From Candidatus Hadarchaeum yellowstonense (lineage in GTDB: Archaea; Hadarchaeota; Hadarchaeia; Hadarchaeales; Hadarchaeaceae): a stretch of DNA of 51,958 nucleotides. Position 1 is the first letter of the stretch. Each line of letters opens with the position of its first letter. The notes beneath the pieces were generated by a model. The model did not search any database, was not told where the DNA came from, and saw only the letters and a list, made by a program, of their open reading frames with translations. This document shows, piece after piece, positions 31,962-41,004 of this stretch. The translations under genes and the position numbers were made by a program. The stretch covers positions 1 through 51,958 of the forward strand of contig LQMQ01000039.1 of assembly GCA_001515205.2 (NCBI GenBank), read 5' to 3'.

Positions 31962-32372
31962 TTAGATATTCTTGGCTTCCAGCGCCCCCGTGGGGCACCA
32001 CTTGACGCACTCAGGGTCTCCGCCGCAGAGATCACAGATCAGCGGCTTTCTGCCCCTCTCATCCATGCTGATCGCTGAGTAGGGGCAGCTCTTCACGCAC
32101 AGCCCGCAGCCCGTGCAGATATCGCTGTCCAGCAGGACGGCGTTGGTGGCCTCATCCTTCCTCAGCGCTGAAACGGGACAGGCCTTGACGCAGGACTGCT
32201 CGGCACATTGAATGCAGGCGACGGGGTACATTATCGTCCTGGGGTTGCCAATCGCCACCTGAACCCGGGAAAGATGGGGATCAAAATTCCCGGTCTTTTT
32301 GAAGGAGCAGGCCAGCTCACAAGTCCTGCAGCCAACGCATTTTTCAGGGTGAATTTCCAGCTTGACCGGCAC
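31962..32372 (-). CDS. aorA: Four-cluster polyferredoxin, AorA-like
   Basis: A 136-residue iron-sulfur protein with 16 Cys in four groups: CVGCRTCELAC, CIQCAEQSCVKAC, CTGCGLCVKSC and CDLCGGDPECVKWC. It has the same layout as the polyferredoxin at 1082-1561 but a shorter C-terminus. It follows the second AOR by 9 bases and is last in the symporter-AOR-polyferredoxin operon. It should pass electrons from the tungsten subunit to ferredoxin or another acceptor. Confidence 0.85.
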   Translation of the reverse strand: MPVKLEIHPEKCVGCRTCELACSFKKTGNFDPHLSRVQVAIGNPRTIMYPVACIQCAEQSCVKACPVSALRKDEATNAVLLDSDICTGCGLCVKSCPYSAISMDERGRKPLICDLCGGDPECVKWCPTGALEAKNI

Positions 32373-32381
32373 AAGCTCACC

Positions 32382-34232
32382 TCACAGGAACTCCCCGAGA
32401 CCCAGCTCCGCCAGCTTCTCCCTGGTCGGGATGCCGTTGGAGTCCCACTTTCTCAACCGGTAATAATCATCAAGCAGCCTGTTCAGGTCTGCGGAGCTGA
32501 TCATGTGGCCCTTAGCTGGTCCGGAGGGCAGGGGCTCCTCCTTAAACCTCCTGGGGAGATCGTCATCCTTTCGCGTGAAGCCCTCGCGAACGTTGAACAT
32601 CCGGGTCAGGTTCCAGACGCGCTCGCCGATCTTCAAGAACTCCTCAGCGCTAATTTCCCATCCGGTGGCCGCGGAAAGCAGTTTCGCCGAGTCCTCCGGC
32701 ATGAGTCCCGTCCGGCTGAAGTCGCAGCCGACCAGCGTGTCCACCGCCGCAAACCAGTCCTGCTCCCACTTCACGATCTCCGCCTTGCCCTCCAGCGATA
32801 GCCGCTCCACGGGACCGGATGGCCCGGGGATACCTTCGACCTCATAGCCGATCGGCCAGCCCCTTTCATGACAACCGCCGCGATCGGCCGTGGCCAGGGC
32901 AAGGCCCATCCCGGGAGCACCACGCGGGGGCCAAGCGGGGGTCTCCAGCCCCTTGACGTGAATCGCGAAATCTCCGGCCTTACCACCAACCCTTTCCGCG
33001 ACTCCCTTCACCCCCTCGGCCAGTAGGTCACCGACGCCCTCTCGATAAGATATCTTCCTGATCAGCTTCAAAACCGCCTCGCCGTTGCCGAACCTCAGCC
33101 TCAATGCCTCCAGCTCGGGATCCCTCCAGATCCCCCTCTCAAAAAGTTCCATCGCAAATCCAATCACCCCGCCCGCGGAGATGGTGTCCAGCCCCAGTTC
33201 ATCGCAGAGGTAATTGGCGTAGGCGACCACCTCGGGATCCGTCAGGCCGCAGTTGGCGCCCAGCAGCCCGGTGGTCTCGTACTCTATGCCGTCCAGCACC
33301 GTGCCGCTGTGGGGTCCCCTTCTGATGAAAGAGATTGCCGAGCAGATTATCGGGCAGGCATAGCAGGCCGCCCGCCTCAGCCACAACAGCTTGCTCTGGG
33401 AAACTCCGGAGAGCCTCTCGCCTTCCTCGATGTGCCCGTCCTGGAAGTTCCTCGTGGGGAAGAATCCCTGCATGTTGGAGAACTCGACCGACCCCGCCGT
33501 CCCGTATTTGCTCCATACCGTCCGCACGGCCTCGCTTTCCAGCAAGGTTCGATGAAACTTTCTGGCCGTTTCAAAAAACTCCTGAGGCTTTGCCACCCCC
33601 ACTGAACCGGTGCCCCGGACGGCCACCGCCTTGAGGTTCTTGGAGCCCATTACCGCCCCCAGGCCACCGCGCCCCGCCTGCCTCTTGACATCGCAGTCGA
33701 TCAGGGCAAACCTCACCCTCCTCTCCCCCGCAGGGCCGATGCAGGCCACCTTGACCTTGGCGTCGCCCAGCTCCCTCTTTATGGAGAGGCTGGTCTGGGT
33801 GGTGTCCTGTCCCCTCAGCCCCGAGGCATCTCTTAATTCCACATGACCGTCATTGATCCAGAGGTAGCTCAGCCTCTCCGCCCTTCCCCTGATGACCAGG
33901 GCGTCGTATCCCGCGTACTTCAGCTCCTGAATGAAATGGCCGCCGAAATATGAGTCGGAAAAGGTGCCCGTGAGGGGCGACTTGGCGCAGACCAGTCCCC
34001 TCTGAGAGGGGGCGATGGTGCCGGTCAGCGGGCCGGTGGCAAAGATCAACACATTCTGTTCACTGAAGGGATCGGTACCCGGTTTCACCATCTTGTACAG
34101 CAGCCAGGCGGCCAGCCCCTTGCCACCCACAAGCTTCCTCGTCACGGCGGGATCCAGCGGCCGCTCCGCAGTGTTGCCACGGGACAAATCAACCTCCAGA
34201 ATCTTCCCGCAGTAGCAGGGAGCTGGAGTCAT
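32382..34232 (-). CDS. aorB: Aldehyde:ferredoxin oxidoreductase, second copy (AorB-like)
   Basis: A 616-residue tungsten AOR-family protein. LVGGKGLAAWLLYKMV, GPLTGTIAPSQRG and GRGGLGAVMGSKNLKAVAVRG are the pterin-region motifs. Cluster ligands are Cys290, Cys293, Cys297 (CYACPIIC) and Cys503 (LVGCDFS). It differs considerably from the first AOR (1558-3426) and has the higher GC of the window, so the two are not a recent duplication. The start lies 3 bases after the symporter stop. No AorC-like flavoprotein is beside it. Confidence 0.9.
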   Translation of the reverse strand: MTPAPCYCGKILEVDLSRGNTAERPLDPAVTRKLVGGKGLAAWLLYKMVKPGTDPFSEQNVLIFATGPLTGTIAPSQRGLVCAKSPLTGTFSDSYFGGHFIQELKYAGYDALVIRGRAERLSYLWINDGHVELRDASGLRGQDTTQTSLSIKRELGDAKVKVACIGPAGERRVRFALIDCDVKRQAGRGGLGAVMGSKNLKAVAVRGTGSVGVAKPQEFFETARKFHRTLLESEAVRTVWSKYGTAGSVEFSNMQGFFPTRNFQDGHIEEGERLSGVSQSKLLWLRRAACYACPIICSAISFIRRGPHSGTVLDGIEYETTGLLGANCGLTDPEVVAYANYLCDELGLDTISAGGVIGFAMELFERGIWRDPELEALRLRFGNGEAVLKLIRKISYREGVGDLLAEGVKGVAERVGGKAGDFAIHVKGLETPAWPPRGAPGMGLALATADRGGCHERGWPIGYEVEGIPGPSGPVERLSLEGKAEIVKWEQDWFAAVDTLVGCDFSRTGLMPEDSAKLLSAATGWEISAEEFLKIGERVWNLTRMFNVREGFTRKDDDLPRRFKEEPLPSGPAKGHMISSADLNRLLDDYYRLRKWDSNGIPTREKLAELGLGEFL

Positions 34233-34234
34233 TT

Positions 34235-35764
34235 TTAATCACTTGGCTTTAGCGCCTTGAATTTTTCATACTGCGGCTTGGTGGCCAAGGAAACTATTAT
34301 GAAGGCGATCGCCGAAAACAGAATCCCCACCGGGAGGTAAAACGGATACTCCGGCCAGGGCCTGGGGACCTCAATGCCAAAGAGGTCACCTACATAGTTG
34401 TAGAAGGCAAACACGGCTCCCACTATCATTCCAGCCAAGGCTCCGGCTTCGTTGGCCCTCTTCCAGACGAACCCGCCTATCAAGGGAACCAAACAGCCAC
34501 AGGCTAGAATGTCCGCGGCCAGCCACAACACCCACAGCATGTCAGGAAGGGTGACACCAACGCCAAAAGCCAAAACAGTTATGATGGTGGTGGCGACCAG
34601 TCCCACCACGAACAGGCCCCGCGGCGTCGCTTTCTTATTTATATATCTGTGGTAAACGTCCTCGCACAACAGCAATGCCCCTGAGTTGATAGCGGTGTCA
34701 GCCGATGACATCACCGTGGCCAGAATCCCTGCCAGAGCAAACCCAAACAGCAACGGCGGGAATATTGATTTAGCCAGAGAGGGCAGGACGCCAACGCCCT
34801 CGAGGCCGGGCACAACCTTTACCGCCGCCATGCCGCCCAAGGTATAAATGAAGTACAGCGGGATGAAAATGATGGCCGCAACCAAAAATGCCTTCATCAC
34901 CAGCCTGGGGTTCTTCGCGGCCAGAATTCTCTGCCACATGTCGGCCTCCAAGAACCAAGCCAAGGAGAAGGAAATGGCATAAGCAAAATTGTACCTGAAG
35001 TTGTCGAAAAAGTCCAGAAAGCCGGGCGCGCCAAGCTCCTGGGGAAGCTGGGCGAGGGCTCCAAAACCGCCTATCGCGTTCAGGGCGATAAAGCTCGTCG
35101 CAATACAAATGATGTTCAGCAAAATGAACTGAAAGATATCGGTATAGATAACCGCTCTAAACCCGCCGATCACGGTATAAAAGTAAACTACCGCCGTGAT
35201 CGCCAATAACCCTACCAAGTAAGGCATGTCCAGAGCCACGGAAAGGGATTCACCGCCGCCGATTAGCTCGGAAGCCGCCCAGGTCATCATGTACCAGATA
35301 CCAAGCAAAGCCAGAATTATCCTGACCTTTGGACCATAGCGCCACTCAAATATCTGCGGCTGGGAGATGGCGTTGGTTTTTCTGATCCTGTAGGCCAAAA
35401 CGGCGACGACGGCAGTGGCAAAAACAGTTGGGAAGCCCATGATCCACCAAGTGCTCACGCCGCCTGTGTAGGCCGCATTATAGGAAATCAGCGCGGAAAT
35501 TCCCGTCCACGAGGCCCCAACCGTGCAGACCAGCGCCCAGAAACCGAGTTCCCTAGAGGCTAGGAAGTATTCCTCTTCCGTATGTCTTTTTCTTGATATT
35601 ATATAACTGTATAATCCTATCACTATCAGAATCACGCCATAGATGACAAGGCCAACCAGGACCTCTGCGTCTATGTTATCAACCTCTCCTTTTGGTGCTA
35701 CGATTTTCTCTCGTCTGCTATTTAAATAGTTTTCGGCAAATTTTCTGACGCGCCATTGAAGCAA
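34235..35764 (-). CDS. Sodium:solute symporter (SSS family)
   Basis: A polytopic membrane protein with about 13 TM segments. YFLASRELGFWALVCTVGAS, SQPQIFEWRYGPKVR, ELIGGGESLSVALDMPYL and ILATVMSSADTAINSGALLL (a Na+-site motif) are SSS features. The coordinates run to the only canonical in-frame start, a TTG at 35764. That leader contains a palindromic TATA box (35718-35729). More likely translation begins at an ATA at 35674, which would give MDAEVLVGLVIYG after a GGAGAGG ribosome-binding site. It is the first gene of an operon with the second AOR, so it may import the carboxylate or other substrate of that enzyme; this is inferred. Confidence 0.85.
   Translation of the reverse strand: MLQWRVRKFAENYLNSRREKIVAPKGEVDNIDAEVLVGLVIYGVILIVIGLYSYIISRKRHTEEEYFLASRELGFWALVCTVGASWTGISALISYNAAYTGGVSTWWIMGFPTVFATAVVAVLAYRIRKTNAISQPQIFEWRYGPKVRIILALLGIWYMMTWAASELIGGGESLSVALDMPYLVGLLAITAVVYFYTVIGGFRAVIYTDIFQFILLNIICIATSFIALNAIGGFGALAQLPQELGAPGFLDFFDNFRYNFAYAISFSLAWFLEADMWQRILAAKNPRLVMKAFLVAAIIFIPLYFIYTLGGMAAVKVVPGLEGVGVLPSLAKSIFPPLLFGFALAGILATVMSSADTAINSGALLLCEDVYHRYINKKATPRGLFVVGLVATTIITVLAFGVGVTLPDMLWVLWLAADILACGCLVPLIGGFVWKRANEAGALAGMIVGAVFAFYNYVGDLFGIEVPRPWPEYPFYLPVGILFSAIAFIIVSLATKPQYEKFKALKPSD
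35718..35729 (-). promoter_or_regulatory. Palindromic TATA box for the symporter-AOR operon
   Basis: CTATTTAAATAG is a perfect 12-bp palindrome. Counting about 26 bases on gives a transcript start near 35697, leaving GGAGAGG (35689-35683) and the candidate ATA start (35674) in the leader. Confidence 0.55.
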
Positions 35765-35940
35765 GCTAATTAATGGTTTACGCCATCTTTCGCCACCGCT
35801 TCAAACACCTCGCCGCGGGATAGCATTTCCGGCCCTGACCAAAAACCGTGGCAAAATTGCGCCTTAAGATCACGCGGCCAGTTTGGCCCAAAGAATTATT
35901 TTAATTGGGCAACTTAGCTATGCTAGAACTTGGTGGATGT

Positions 35941-36954
35941 ATGGACAAGGTTAAAGAAGCCCTAAAGAAGGTTGATAAAACCAGGCCCGCCGTTCCCATA
36001 CCCCTCAGCTATGATGACGAGCTGAAACACATCTGGGGCAAAAATTGGGGAGCCCAGAGCGAGATCGGAAAGCTCAGGGAGGTGCTGGTACACAGGCCAG
36101 GCTCTGAGATAGCGCCACCGAAGAAAGACCTAAAATGGTACGGCATGAAAAGCGTCCCCGACGTGAGCAGGGCTGTGGAACAGCACGACAGATTTGTTGA
36201 AATTTTAAAGGACGAGGGAGTAAAAGTTCATTATCTCAATCCCGATCCCAAAGCCAAGGGCCCGTATGCCCCCTTCCAGGGGCTCTGGGGAACAAGGGAC
36301 TTCGGCTTCGTGGTCCGCGGCGGGGCCATCGTCCACCGCATGGCATTACCGTGGGACAGGGGTGCCGAATTCTGGTGGGCAAAAAGGGTCATGGAGCTGG
36401 GTTGCCCCATCCTGTACACCGTTCGGGGATACGGCACGTTTGAGGGAGGCAACGTGGTCTGGCTTGACCCCGCTCACGTGTGCATAGGCAAGAGCATAAG
36501 GACAAACCAGGAGGGAATCGATCAAGTTTCAGCGATACTCGCCTCGGTGGGAGTTGAGGAGATCAAGATCGTCCCCATACCGGGATGGCTTGAAAACGTC
36601 GACTGGCCTGCCGGAGGATTCGCCCACCTGGACTGCGTCTTCGGTTACGTGGACTCCGGTGTTGCCCTGATCTACCCGCCAGGAGTGCCTTACGATTTCC
36701 TGGAGTATTTGCAGGAAAAGGAGATCAACCTGATCGAGGTTCCTCCGGAGGAGGCTAAGGACTACGCCTGCAACACCTTGGCCCTTGAGCCGGGCAAGAT
36801 AATAATGCTGGAGGGATTTGAAGCTGCCCGGAAAAAACTGGAAAAAGAGGGCGTTGAAGTTATAACCGTGAACATGAGCGAGTTTATAAAGTTGGGTGGG
36901 GGTCCACATTGCGCCAGCTCCCCCCTGATCCGTGACCCGGGACCCAAACTATAG
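35941..36954 (+). CDS. Arginine deiminase/amidinotransferase-superfamily enzyme
   Basis: A 337-residue penteïn-fold guanidino-modifying enzyme. Candidate catalytic residues are the Asp in WGTRDFGFVV, Glu in GTFEGGNVVWL, His229 in GGFAHLDCVFGYVD and the nucleophile Cys324 in GGGPHCASSPLIRD. The family includes arginine deiminase, dimethylarginine hydrolase and amidinotransferases; which reaction applies is open. GGTGG precedes the ATG at 35941 and an ATTATTTTAATT TATA-like element lies upstream, so the in-frame TTG at 35905 is not used. It is divergent from the symporter operon. Confidence 0.82.
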   Translation: MDKVKEALKKVDKTRPAVPIPLSYDDELKHIWGKNWGAQSEIGKLREVLVHRPGSEIAPPKKDLKWYGMKSVPDVSRAVEQHDRFVEILKDEGVKVHYLNPDPKAKGPYAPFQGLWGTRDFGFVVRGGAIVHRMALPWDRGAEFWWAKRVMELGCPILYTVRGYGTFEGGNVVWLDPAHVCIGKSIRTNQEGIDQVSAILASVGVEEIKIVPIPGWLENVDWPAGGFAHLDCVFGYVDSGVALIYPPGVPYDFLEYLQEKEINLIEVPPEEAKDYACNTLALEPGKIIMLEGFEAARKKLEKEGVEVITVNMSEFIKLGGGPHCASSPLIRDPGPKL

Positions 36955-36960
36955 GGTCTC

Positions 36961-36985
36961 CGGAAATTTCAAAAACAGAAAACTT
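36961..36985 (-). terminator. T-rich termination signal after tRNA-Gly
   Basis: On the minus strand the tRNA is followed by AAAGTTTTCTGTTTTTG and further T residues. Archaeal transcription commonly stops at such T-runs. It lies just past the end of the plus-strand amidinotransferase-type gene. Confidence 0.45.
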
Positions 36986-37062
36986 TGGTGCGGTGGGCGG
37001 GATTCGAACCCGCGCTGCGAGCTTGGCAAGCTCGTGTCCTAACCAAGCTAGACTACCACCGC
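36986..37062 (-). tRNA. tRNA-Gly (GCC) with encoded CCA
   Basis: Reading the minus strand gives the acceptor GCGGTGG, D-arm GTCTAGCTTGGTTAGGAC, anticodon arm CGAGC-TTGCCAA-GCTCG, a four-base variable loop and T-arm GCGGG-TTCGAAT-CCCGC. The acceptor closes with CCACCGC, discriminator A and CCA. All stems pair. The anticodon is GCC, so it reads GGC and GGU glycine codons. No intron is present. The 3' CCA is genomically encoded. Confidence 0.96.
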
Positions 37063-37085
37063 TCATGTTGAAGTTGTCAACACCT

Positions 37086-37093
37086 CAATTAAA
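37086..37093 (-). promoter_or_regulatory. TATA box of tRNA-Gly
   Basis: TTTAATTG on the minus strand lies 24-31 bases upstream of the tRNA 5' end, the usual archaeal distance. It is just past the stop of the TadC-like gene, giving the tRNA its own promoter. Confidence 0.5.
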
Positions 37094-37098
37094 CATTA

Positions 37099-38604
37099 CT
37101 AGCCCAGGAGAAAATCGATCAGCTGCCCGCCCAGTATTGTCCCCGCCGTAAAGACCACCATGGCCACCGGCAGGGCCCCCGCCACCGCCATTCTCTTGGC
37201 CAGCCCATCGTCGCCCAGCTCGATCTCAACCACATAGTTGACCAGGATCACCGTCAGGATGATCACGTAAACGCCAAGGATGAGGAGAAACTCCGGAGGA
37301 GAGATCCCGGCCGTGCCGAAGAACTCAAGAGCGGCTGTTTTCTCCGAAAGCACCCCCTGTACCCTCGCCGCAACCGAGGTGATCAGCGGGGCAAAGAAAA
37401 GCGCCACCGCCCGCATGGAGGTCACCACCTCGGCCATCGAGCGCCTCATCTCCTCCCTGACCTCCCTCAGCTCACGAAGATGCTGCGCCGTCTGAAGGAT
37501 CGCCTCTCCGGCGGCCCGGGTGCTCCTCTCAATCAGGTCGACCAGCATCTTCAGCGTCCCCTGAATCATGCCTGAGCCCACCTCTCTCATCGCCCCCCTG
37601 TTTTCCTCAAAGAGGGCCGCGCGCAGCCCCATCCCTCCCAAACTGATGTTCGAGGCTGCTGCCCTGAAGACCTCCGCCAGCTTGCTTCCGGCCATGGTCA
37701 CGGCCACATGTCTCAGGGCTTCCTCGGCGGGATGCCCCTCGCTGACGCGATTGCCCAGCTGCACCAGCGCCTCGCTGAACTCCTCCTCCATCTGGATGAT
37801 CTCCTCACGACGCCGGAAGGCCCCCCTGAAGCTCAAGTGGAGGGAGAGGGAAATTCCCAGCACCAGCCCCCAGAGAACGGCCAGAACCATGATCTCGGAA
37901 GGCGCCCCGAGCCACAGACAAGCTACCGGGATTAGAACGGAGGTGAACGCGGCCGCAAAAATCGAACGAAACCAGTTCACCCTGGCCTTGACGCCGGGAA
38001 GCGGGAAAGATGCCGGGCGTCTGGAAAGGACACTGCTGCTCAGGAAATAGACCAGCAGGGGGAGCAAAACACAGTACAGGAGGACCATCGGCACCGGCCC
38101 GATTTGAAGCTCCATTACCGAGAGCACCGGCAGGATGACCACGAGGACCAGCGGGAGCAATACCCCCAGGCTGTAGATCAACAAGGTGGGCAGGTTGATG
38201 CTCGAGGAAAATTCCCGCATCCTTGCCCTGGCGCCCTGCAAGACCAGCTGCAGCGATCTGTCCAGCGTCCTCTCCCGGCTGGCTCTCCGCTCATTCAGGG
38301 AGCTGCGGATGAGATAGATGGACCGACCCAGCTCCGGAAGCACCTTCTCCCAGTGCTGGGCAAACCCCCGCAGCGCCTCGTCCGCGCCAGAATGAAGGCG
38401 CAGGTGGCAAGCGGAGAGCCTCCTTCTCAGATCCTGCCCCATCCGGCCGCCCAGCTGTTCGCCCGCAAAATTACAGGCCCGCTCCAGGTTCGGCGTTATC
38501 TTCATGGCCATGGTGAGATAGCCGATCAGCAGGGGCGCCTCGCCCGCGGCCTTCAGTTTCTCGCAGTTATCCCGCCAGCCCTTCAGAAAAGAGGGCTTCA
38601 TCAT
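37099..38604 (-). CDS. tadC: TadC/GspF-like pilus assembly membrane protein
   Basis: A 501-residue protein of the type II/IV secretion F family. It has cytoplasmic helical domains (about 1-110 and 255-370) and TM clusters near residues 125-190, 205-255, 390-415 and 430-500. MEEEFSEALVQLGNRVSEGH and SLGGMGLRAALFEE in the second half are F-domain features. It forms the inner-membrane platform for an assembly ATPase. ATG 38604 overlaps the TadA-like stop (ATGA); the longer frame from 38643 is not needed. No pilin or prepilin peptidase gene is in the operon. Confidence 0.82.
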   Translation of the reverse strand: MMKPSFLKGWRDNCEKLKAAGEAPLLIGYLTMAMKITPNLERACNFAGEQLGGRMGQDLRRRLSACHLRLHSGADEALRGFAQHWEKVLPELGRSIYLIRSSLNERRASRERTLDRSLQLVLQGARARMREFSSSINLPTLLIYSLGVLLPLVLVVILPVLSVMELQIGPVPMVLLYCVLLPLLVYFLSSSVLSRRPASFPLPGVKARVNWFRSIFAAAFTSVLIPVACLWLGAPSEIMVLAVLWGLVLGISLSLHLSFRGAFRRREEIIQMEEEFSEALVQLGNRVSEGHPAEEALRHVAVTMAGSKLAEVFRAAASNISLGGMGLRAALFEENRGAMREVGSGMIQGTLKMLVDLIERSTRAAGEAILQTAQHLRELREVREEMRRSMAEVVTSMRAVALFFAPLITSVAARVQGVLSEKTAALEFFGTAGISPPEFLLILGVYVIILTVILVNYVVEIELGDDGLAKRMAVAGALPVAMVVFTAGTILGGQLIDFLLG

Positions 38605-40778
38605 CCCCTTTGATCCAACGCCGAATCGAACCACTCGCGCCACCTCTGAAACAGCTCACGATAGTCCACGCCCCCTCTCTGGAGCTGCTCCTCGAGAAGG
38701 GAGTGCCAGGCGAGATTGGTCTTTACGATAAACGGGGCCTCCAGCAGTTCCGTCCGGCCCAACTCCGCCTCTTCAACCAGCGATTCATAAATCCTGGCCC
38801 GGAGCTCCAGGTTGGCCATGACCTGGGCCGGGGTCACCCCCCATTTACCCGCTATCCCCGCGATCAACTCTGATTTCCTCAACGACCGCGCCGGACGCAA
38901 GCAGTCGGCGGAATAATCAAAATACATGAGATTCCCAAACCCGTTCTCCGCCACCGGGTCGCTGCGCCATCCCCTTCTCACCTCGACCACCTGCACCAGC
39001 CTCCTGGCCCGAGATGCCCCTCCCCTCACCCGGATGGGCGCGGCCACGACGATGGCCTCGGTTGCCTTGAAAGAACTCGGCGGTATCCTGAGGTCGTGAA
39101 CAACTCTCTCAAAAACATCGCGCGCGGTGGCCCCGTGAATGGTGCCCATCACCGAGTTCCCGGCCGCCCCGACCCTCATGGCCTCATAGAGGACCCGGGC
39201 CTCCTCACCTCTCACCTCTCCTATGATCAGCACCGATTCACCCAGGCGAAGAGCCGCCCGGAGGGCCTCCTCAGCGCGAAACTCGATTCCCCCACCCGAG
39301 ACCGACGACTGCACCTGCAGTGACTGGATCTTATAACCCAGCCCGCGGAGCCTCTCCACCATGAGCTCCCTGGTGTCCTCGATGGTGATGATCCTGAACT
39401 TGGGAAGAATCTCCAGCATCAGCGCCCCCAGCAGGGAAGTTTTACCCGCTCCGCGGCTGCCAGCGATCAGCAGGGAGACCTGGGCGTCCACCAGCAGGCT
39501 GAGCAGCCCCGCCGCATGGGGGGTCAAAAATTTTGCCCTGATGAACTGCGGCAGCGTCCAGGGGGTGGGCTTGTGCCGGCGCAGCGCAAAGGCCAAGCCA
39601 CCGGGGCTGAGGGGCGGCCCGATGGCAGCTATCCTCACCTCACCCAGGTTGAGGTCCAGAACAGGATCCGCCTCGGAGAAAGGCCGGCCGCTGAGGGCGC
39701 GGAACTTTGAGATCATCGACTCAGCGTCGTCTGGGGTGAGGAAGATGTTGGTGAGACACTCGTCGTGATCATGATGCAAGATGTGCACCGGTGTTGTTCC
39801 CACCGGGGCATCGATGTAGATGTCCTGAACCTTAGGATCCTGAAGAAGGGACTCCAGCAGCCCCAGCCCGGCCGTGAACTTGGCCAGGTAGGAGGCCAAG
39901 GCCCTGACCTCCTCCCGCGAGACCTGAATCCTCTCTTTGACCGCCCTCTCGATGATCAGCCTCTCTCCCAGGCGCGCAATCTGTTTGCGGGCCTGCAGGG
40001 GGTTCGGGTCGAGCGCCGGGCATTGCTCGACGATCATCTGCCGCGCGTGCCGGAGGAGCGCCACCTGGTCGTGGGTCAGCCGGTACTCCGGTGGAACCAA
40101 AAAATAAAGATGCTGAAGCCGCCGCGGCAGGCGATAGATCTTCAGCTCACAGCCCTCGACCTCGTAAGAATCGATGAGCTCACCATCGGGTGGCGGCTCC
40201 ATGCTGAGGCGGGTTGTCAAAAAGCAGGGACGGACGAGGGGACGCAATATCTCTGAATATTTCAGGCCCGCCTGGGCAGCCCGCAGCAGCGCTGATCCCC
40301 TCAGTGAATTCAACAGCGGCTCCAGAGTATTTTTGATAAATTCCGACCGACAGGACCGACAGTTGCTGGCCCCGCGCGCCCTTTTCGCGTTGATCTCTTG
40401 GCACAGGTTCTCCAGCCTGCGCAGCCCCGAGAGGGGATTGCCGGAGAGCTCCTCAAGCGCCCTGCTGAGCTGGAGTCTGCGAGAGGCCTCACACCTTCTG
40501 CAGTCAGCTGGCGTGAGGTTTGCCAGCGACCAGCGACGGAACTCATCGAGAATTTCCGCAACCTCTTTGAGCGCCTGCAGGCCCACACCGCTGTACTCGT
40601 GCTCATAAGATCCCGAAAGAACGACAACGTCAACGTCGGGCTCCTCAACCAGGGCCCCCAGAACCCCCCTCATGCACTCACTTGACTTTTCTACCGAGGC
40701 CCCACCACTGCAGCCGCTGCACCTGATCTTCATCACGCGCTCGCTGCCGAGCGTCGTGGTTCTCCTTTCACAGCCCAT
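38601..40778 (-). CDS. tadA: TadA/GspE-like secretion ATPase with Cys-rich N-terminus
   Basis: A 725-residue type II/IV secretion ATPase. The C-terminal ATPase has Walker A LLIAGSRGAGKTSLLGALML, an Asp box IITIEDTRELM, Walker B VLIIGEVRGEEA and a His box MGTIHGATARDV. The N2 domain includes LLQDPKVQDIYIDAP. Unusual is the first ~170 residues, with CxxC pairs RCSGC, DCRRC and NCRSC plus single Cys, which look zinc-binding. ATG 40778 is chosen because GGGGAAGGGG precedes it; ATG 40733 would remove part of the N-terminus. It powers pilus assembly, secretion or DNA uptake machinery through the TadC-like platform. Confidence 0.87.
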   Translation of the reverse strand: MGCERRTTTLGSERVMKIRCSGCSGGASVEKSSECMRGVLGALVEEPDVDVVVLSGSYEHEYSGVGLQALKEVAEILDEFRRWSLANLTPADCRRCEASRRLQLSRALEELSGNPLSGLRRLENLCQEINAKRARGASNCRSCRSEFIKNTLEPLLNSLRGSALLRAAQAGLKYSEILRPLVRPCFLTTRLSMEPPPDGELIDSYEVEGCELKIYRLPRRLQHLYFLVPPEYRLTHDQVALLRHARQMIVEQCPALDPNPLQARKQIARLGERLIIERAVKERIQVSREEVRALASYLAKFTAGLGLLESLLQDPKVQDIYIDAPVGTTPVHILHHDHDECLTNIFLTPDDAESMISKFRALSGRPFSEADPVLDLNLGEVRIAAIGPPLSPGGLAFALRRHKPTPWTLPQFIRAKFLTPHAAGLLSLLVDAQVSLLIAGSRGAGKTSLLGALMLEILPKFRIITIEDTRELMVERLRGLGYKIQSLQVQSSVSGGGIEFRAEEALRAALRLGESVLIIGEVRGEEARVLYEAMRVGAAGNSVMGTIHGATARDVFERVVHDLRIPPSSFKATEAIVVAAPIRVRGGASRARRLVQVVEVRRGWRSDPVAENGFGNLMYFDYSADCLRPARSLRKSELIAGIAGKWGVTPAQVMANLELRARIYESLVEEAELGRTELLEAPFIVKTNLAWHSLLEEQLQRGGVDYRELFQRWREWFDSALDQRG

Positions 40779-41004
40779 CCCCTTCCCCCGCCCGGCAGCC
40801 CTCGACTCCGAACCCGGAGGAGGCAAGATTGCTGCAGAGCCTCACCAGACCCGCCAGGTTGGCCTCAAGGGTTGAGACCCTCCTCTCCAGAGCCGCCAGG
40901 CGCTGGCTCAGAATTTTAACGTCGTCCTGCAGCCTCGCCACCATCCTCCCATGGTCGGCGATGATGGCCCTCTCATCGCTCCCCTTGAAGATCATCGGGG
41001 ACAT
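40768..41004 (-). CDS. Small coiled-coil protein of the pilus operon
   Basis: A 78-residue protein. After MSPMIFKGSDERAII there is a heptad-rich helix (ARLQDDVKILSQRLAALERR and on to LEANLAGLVRL), then a short Gly-rich end. It has no recognised domain. ATG 41004 follows AGGGGG; ATG 40995 is an alternative. It overlaps both neighbours by about 10-30 bases, so it is an integral part of the operon, perhaps an adaptor for the ATPase. Confidence 0.55.
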   Translation of the reverse strand: MSPMIFKGSDERAIIADHGRMVARLQDDVKILSQRLAALERRVSTLEANLAGLVRLCSNLASSGFGVEGCRAGEGDGL

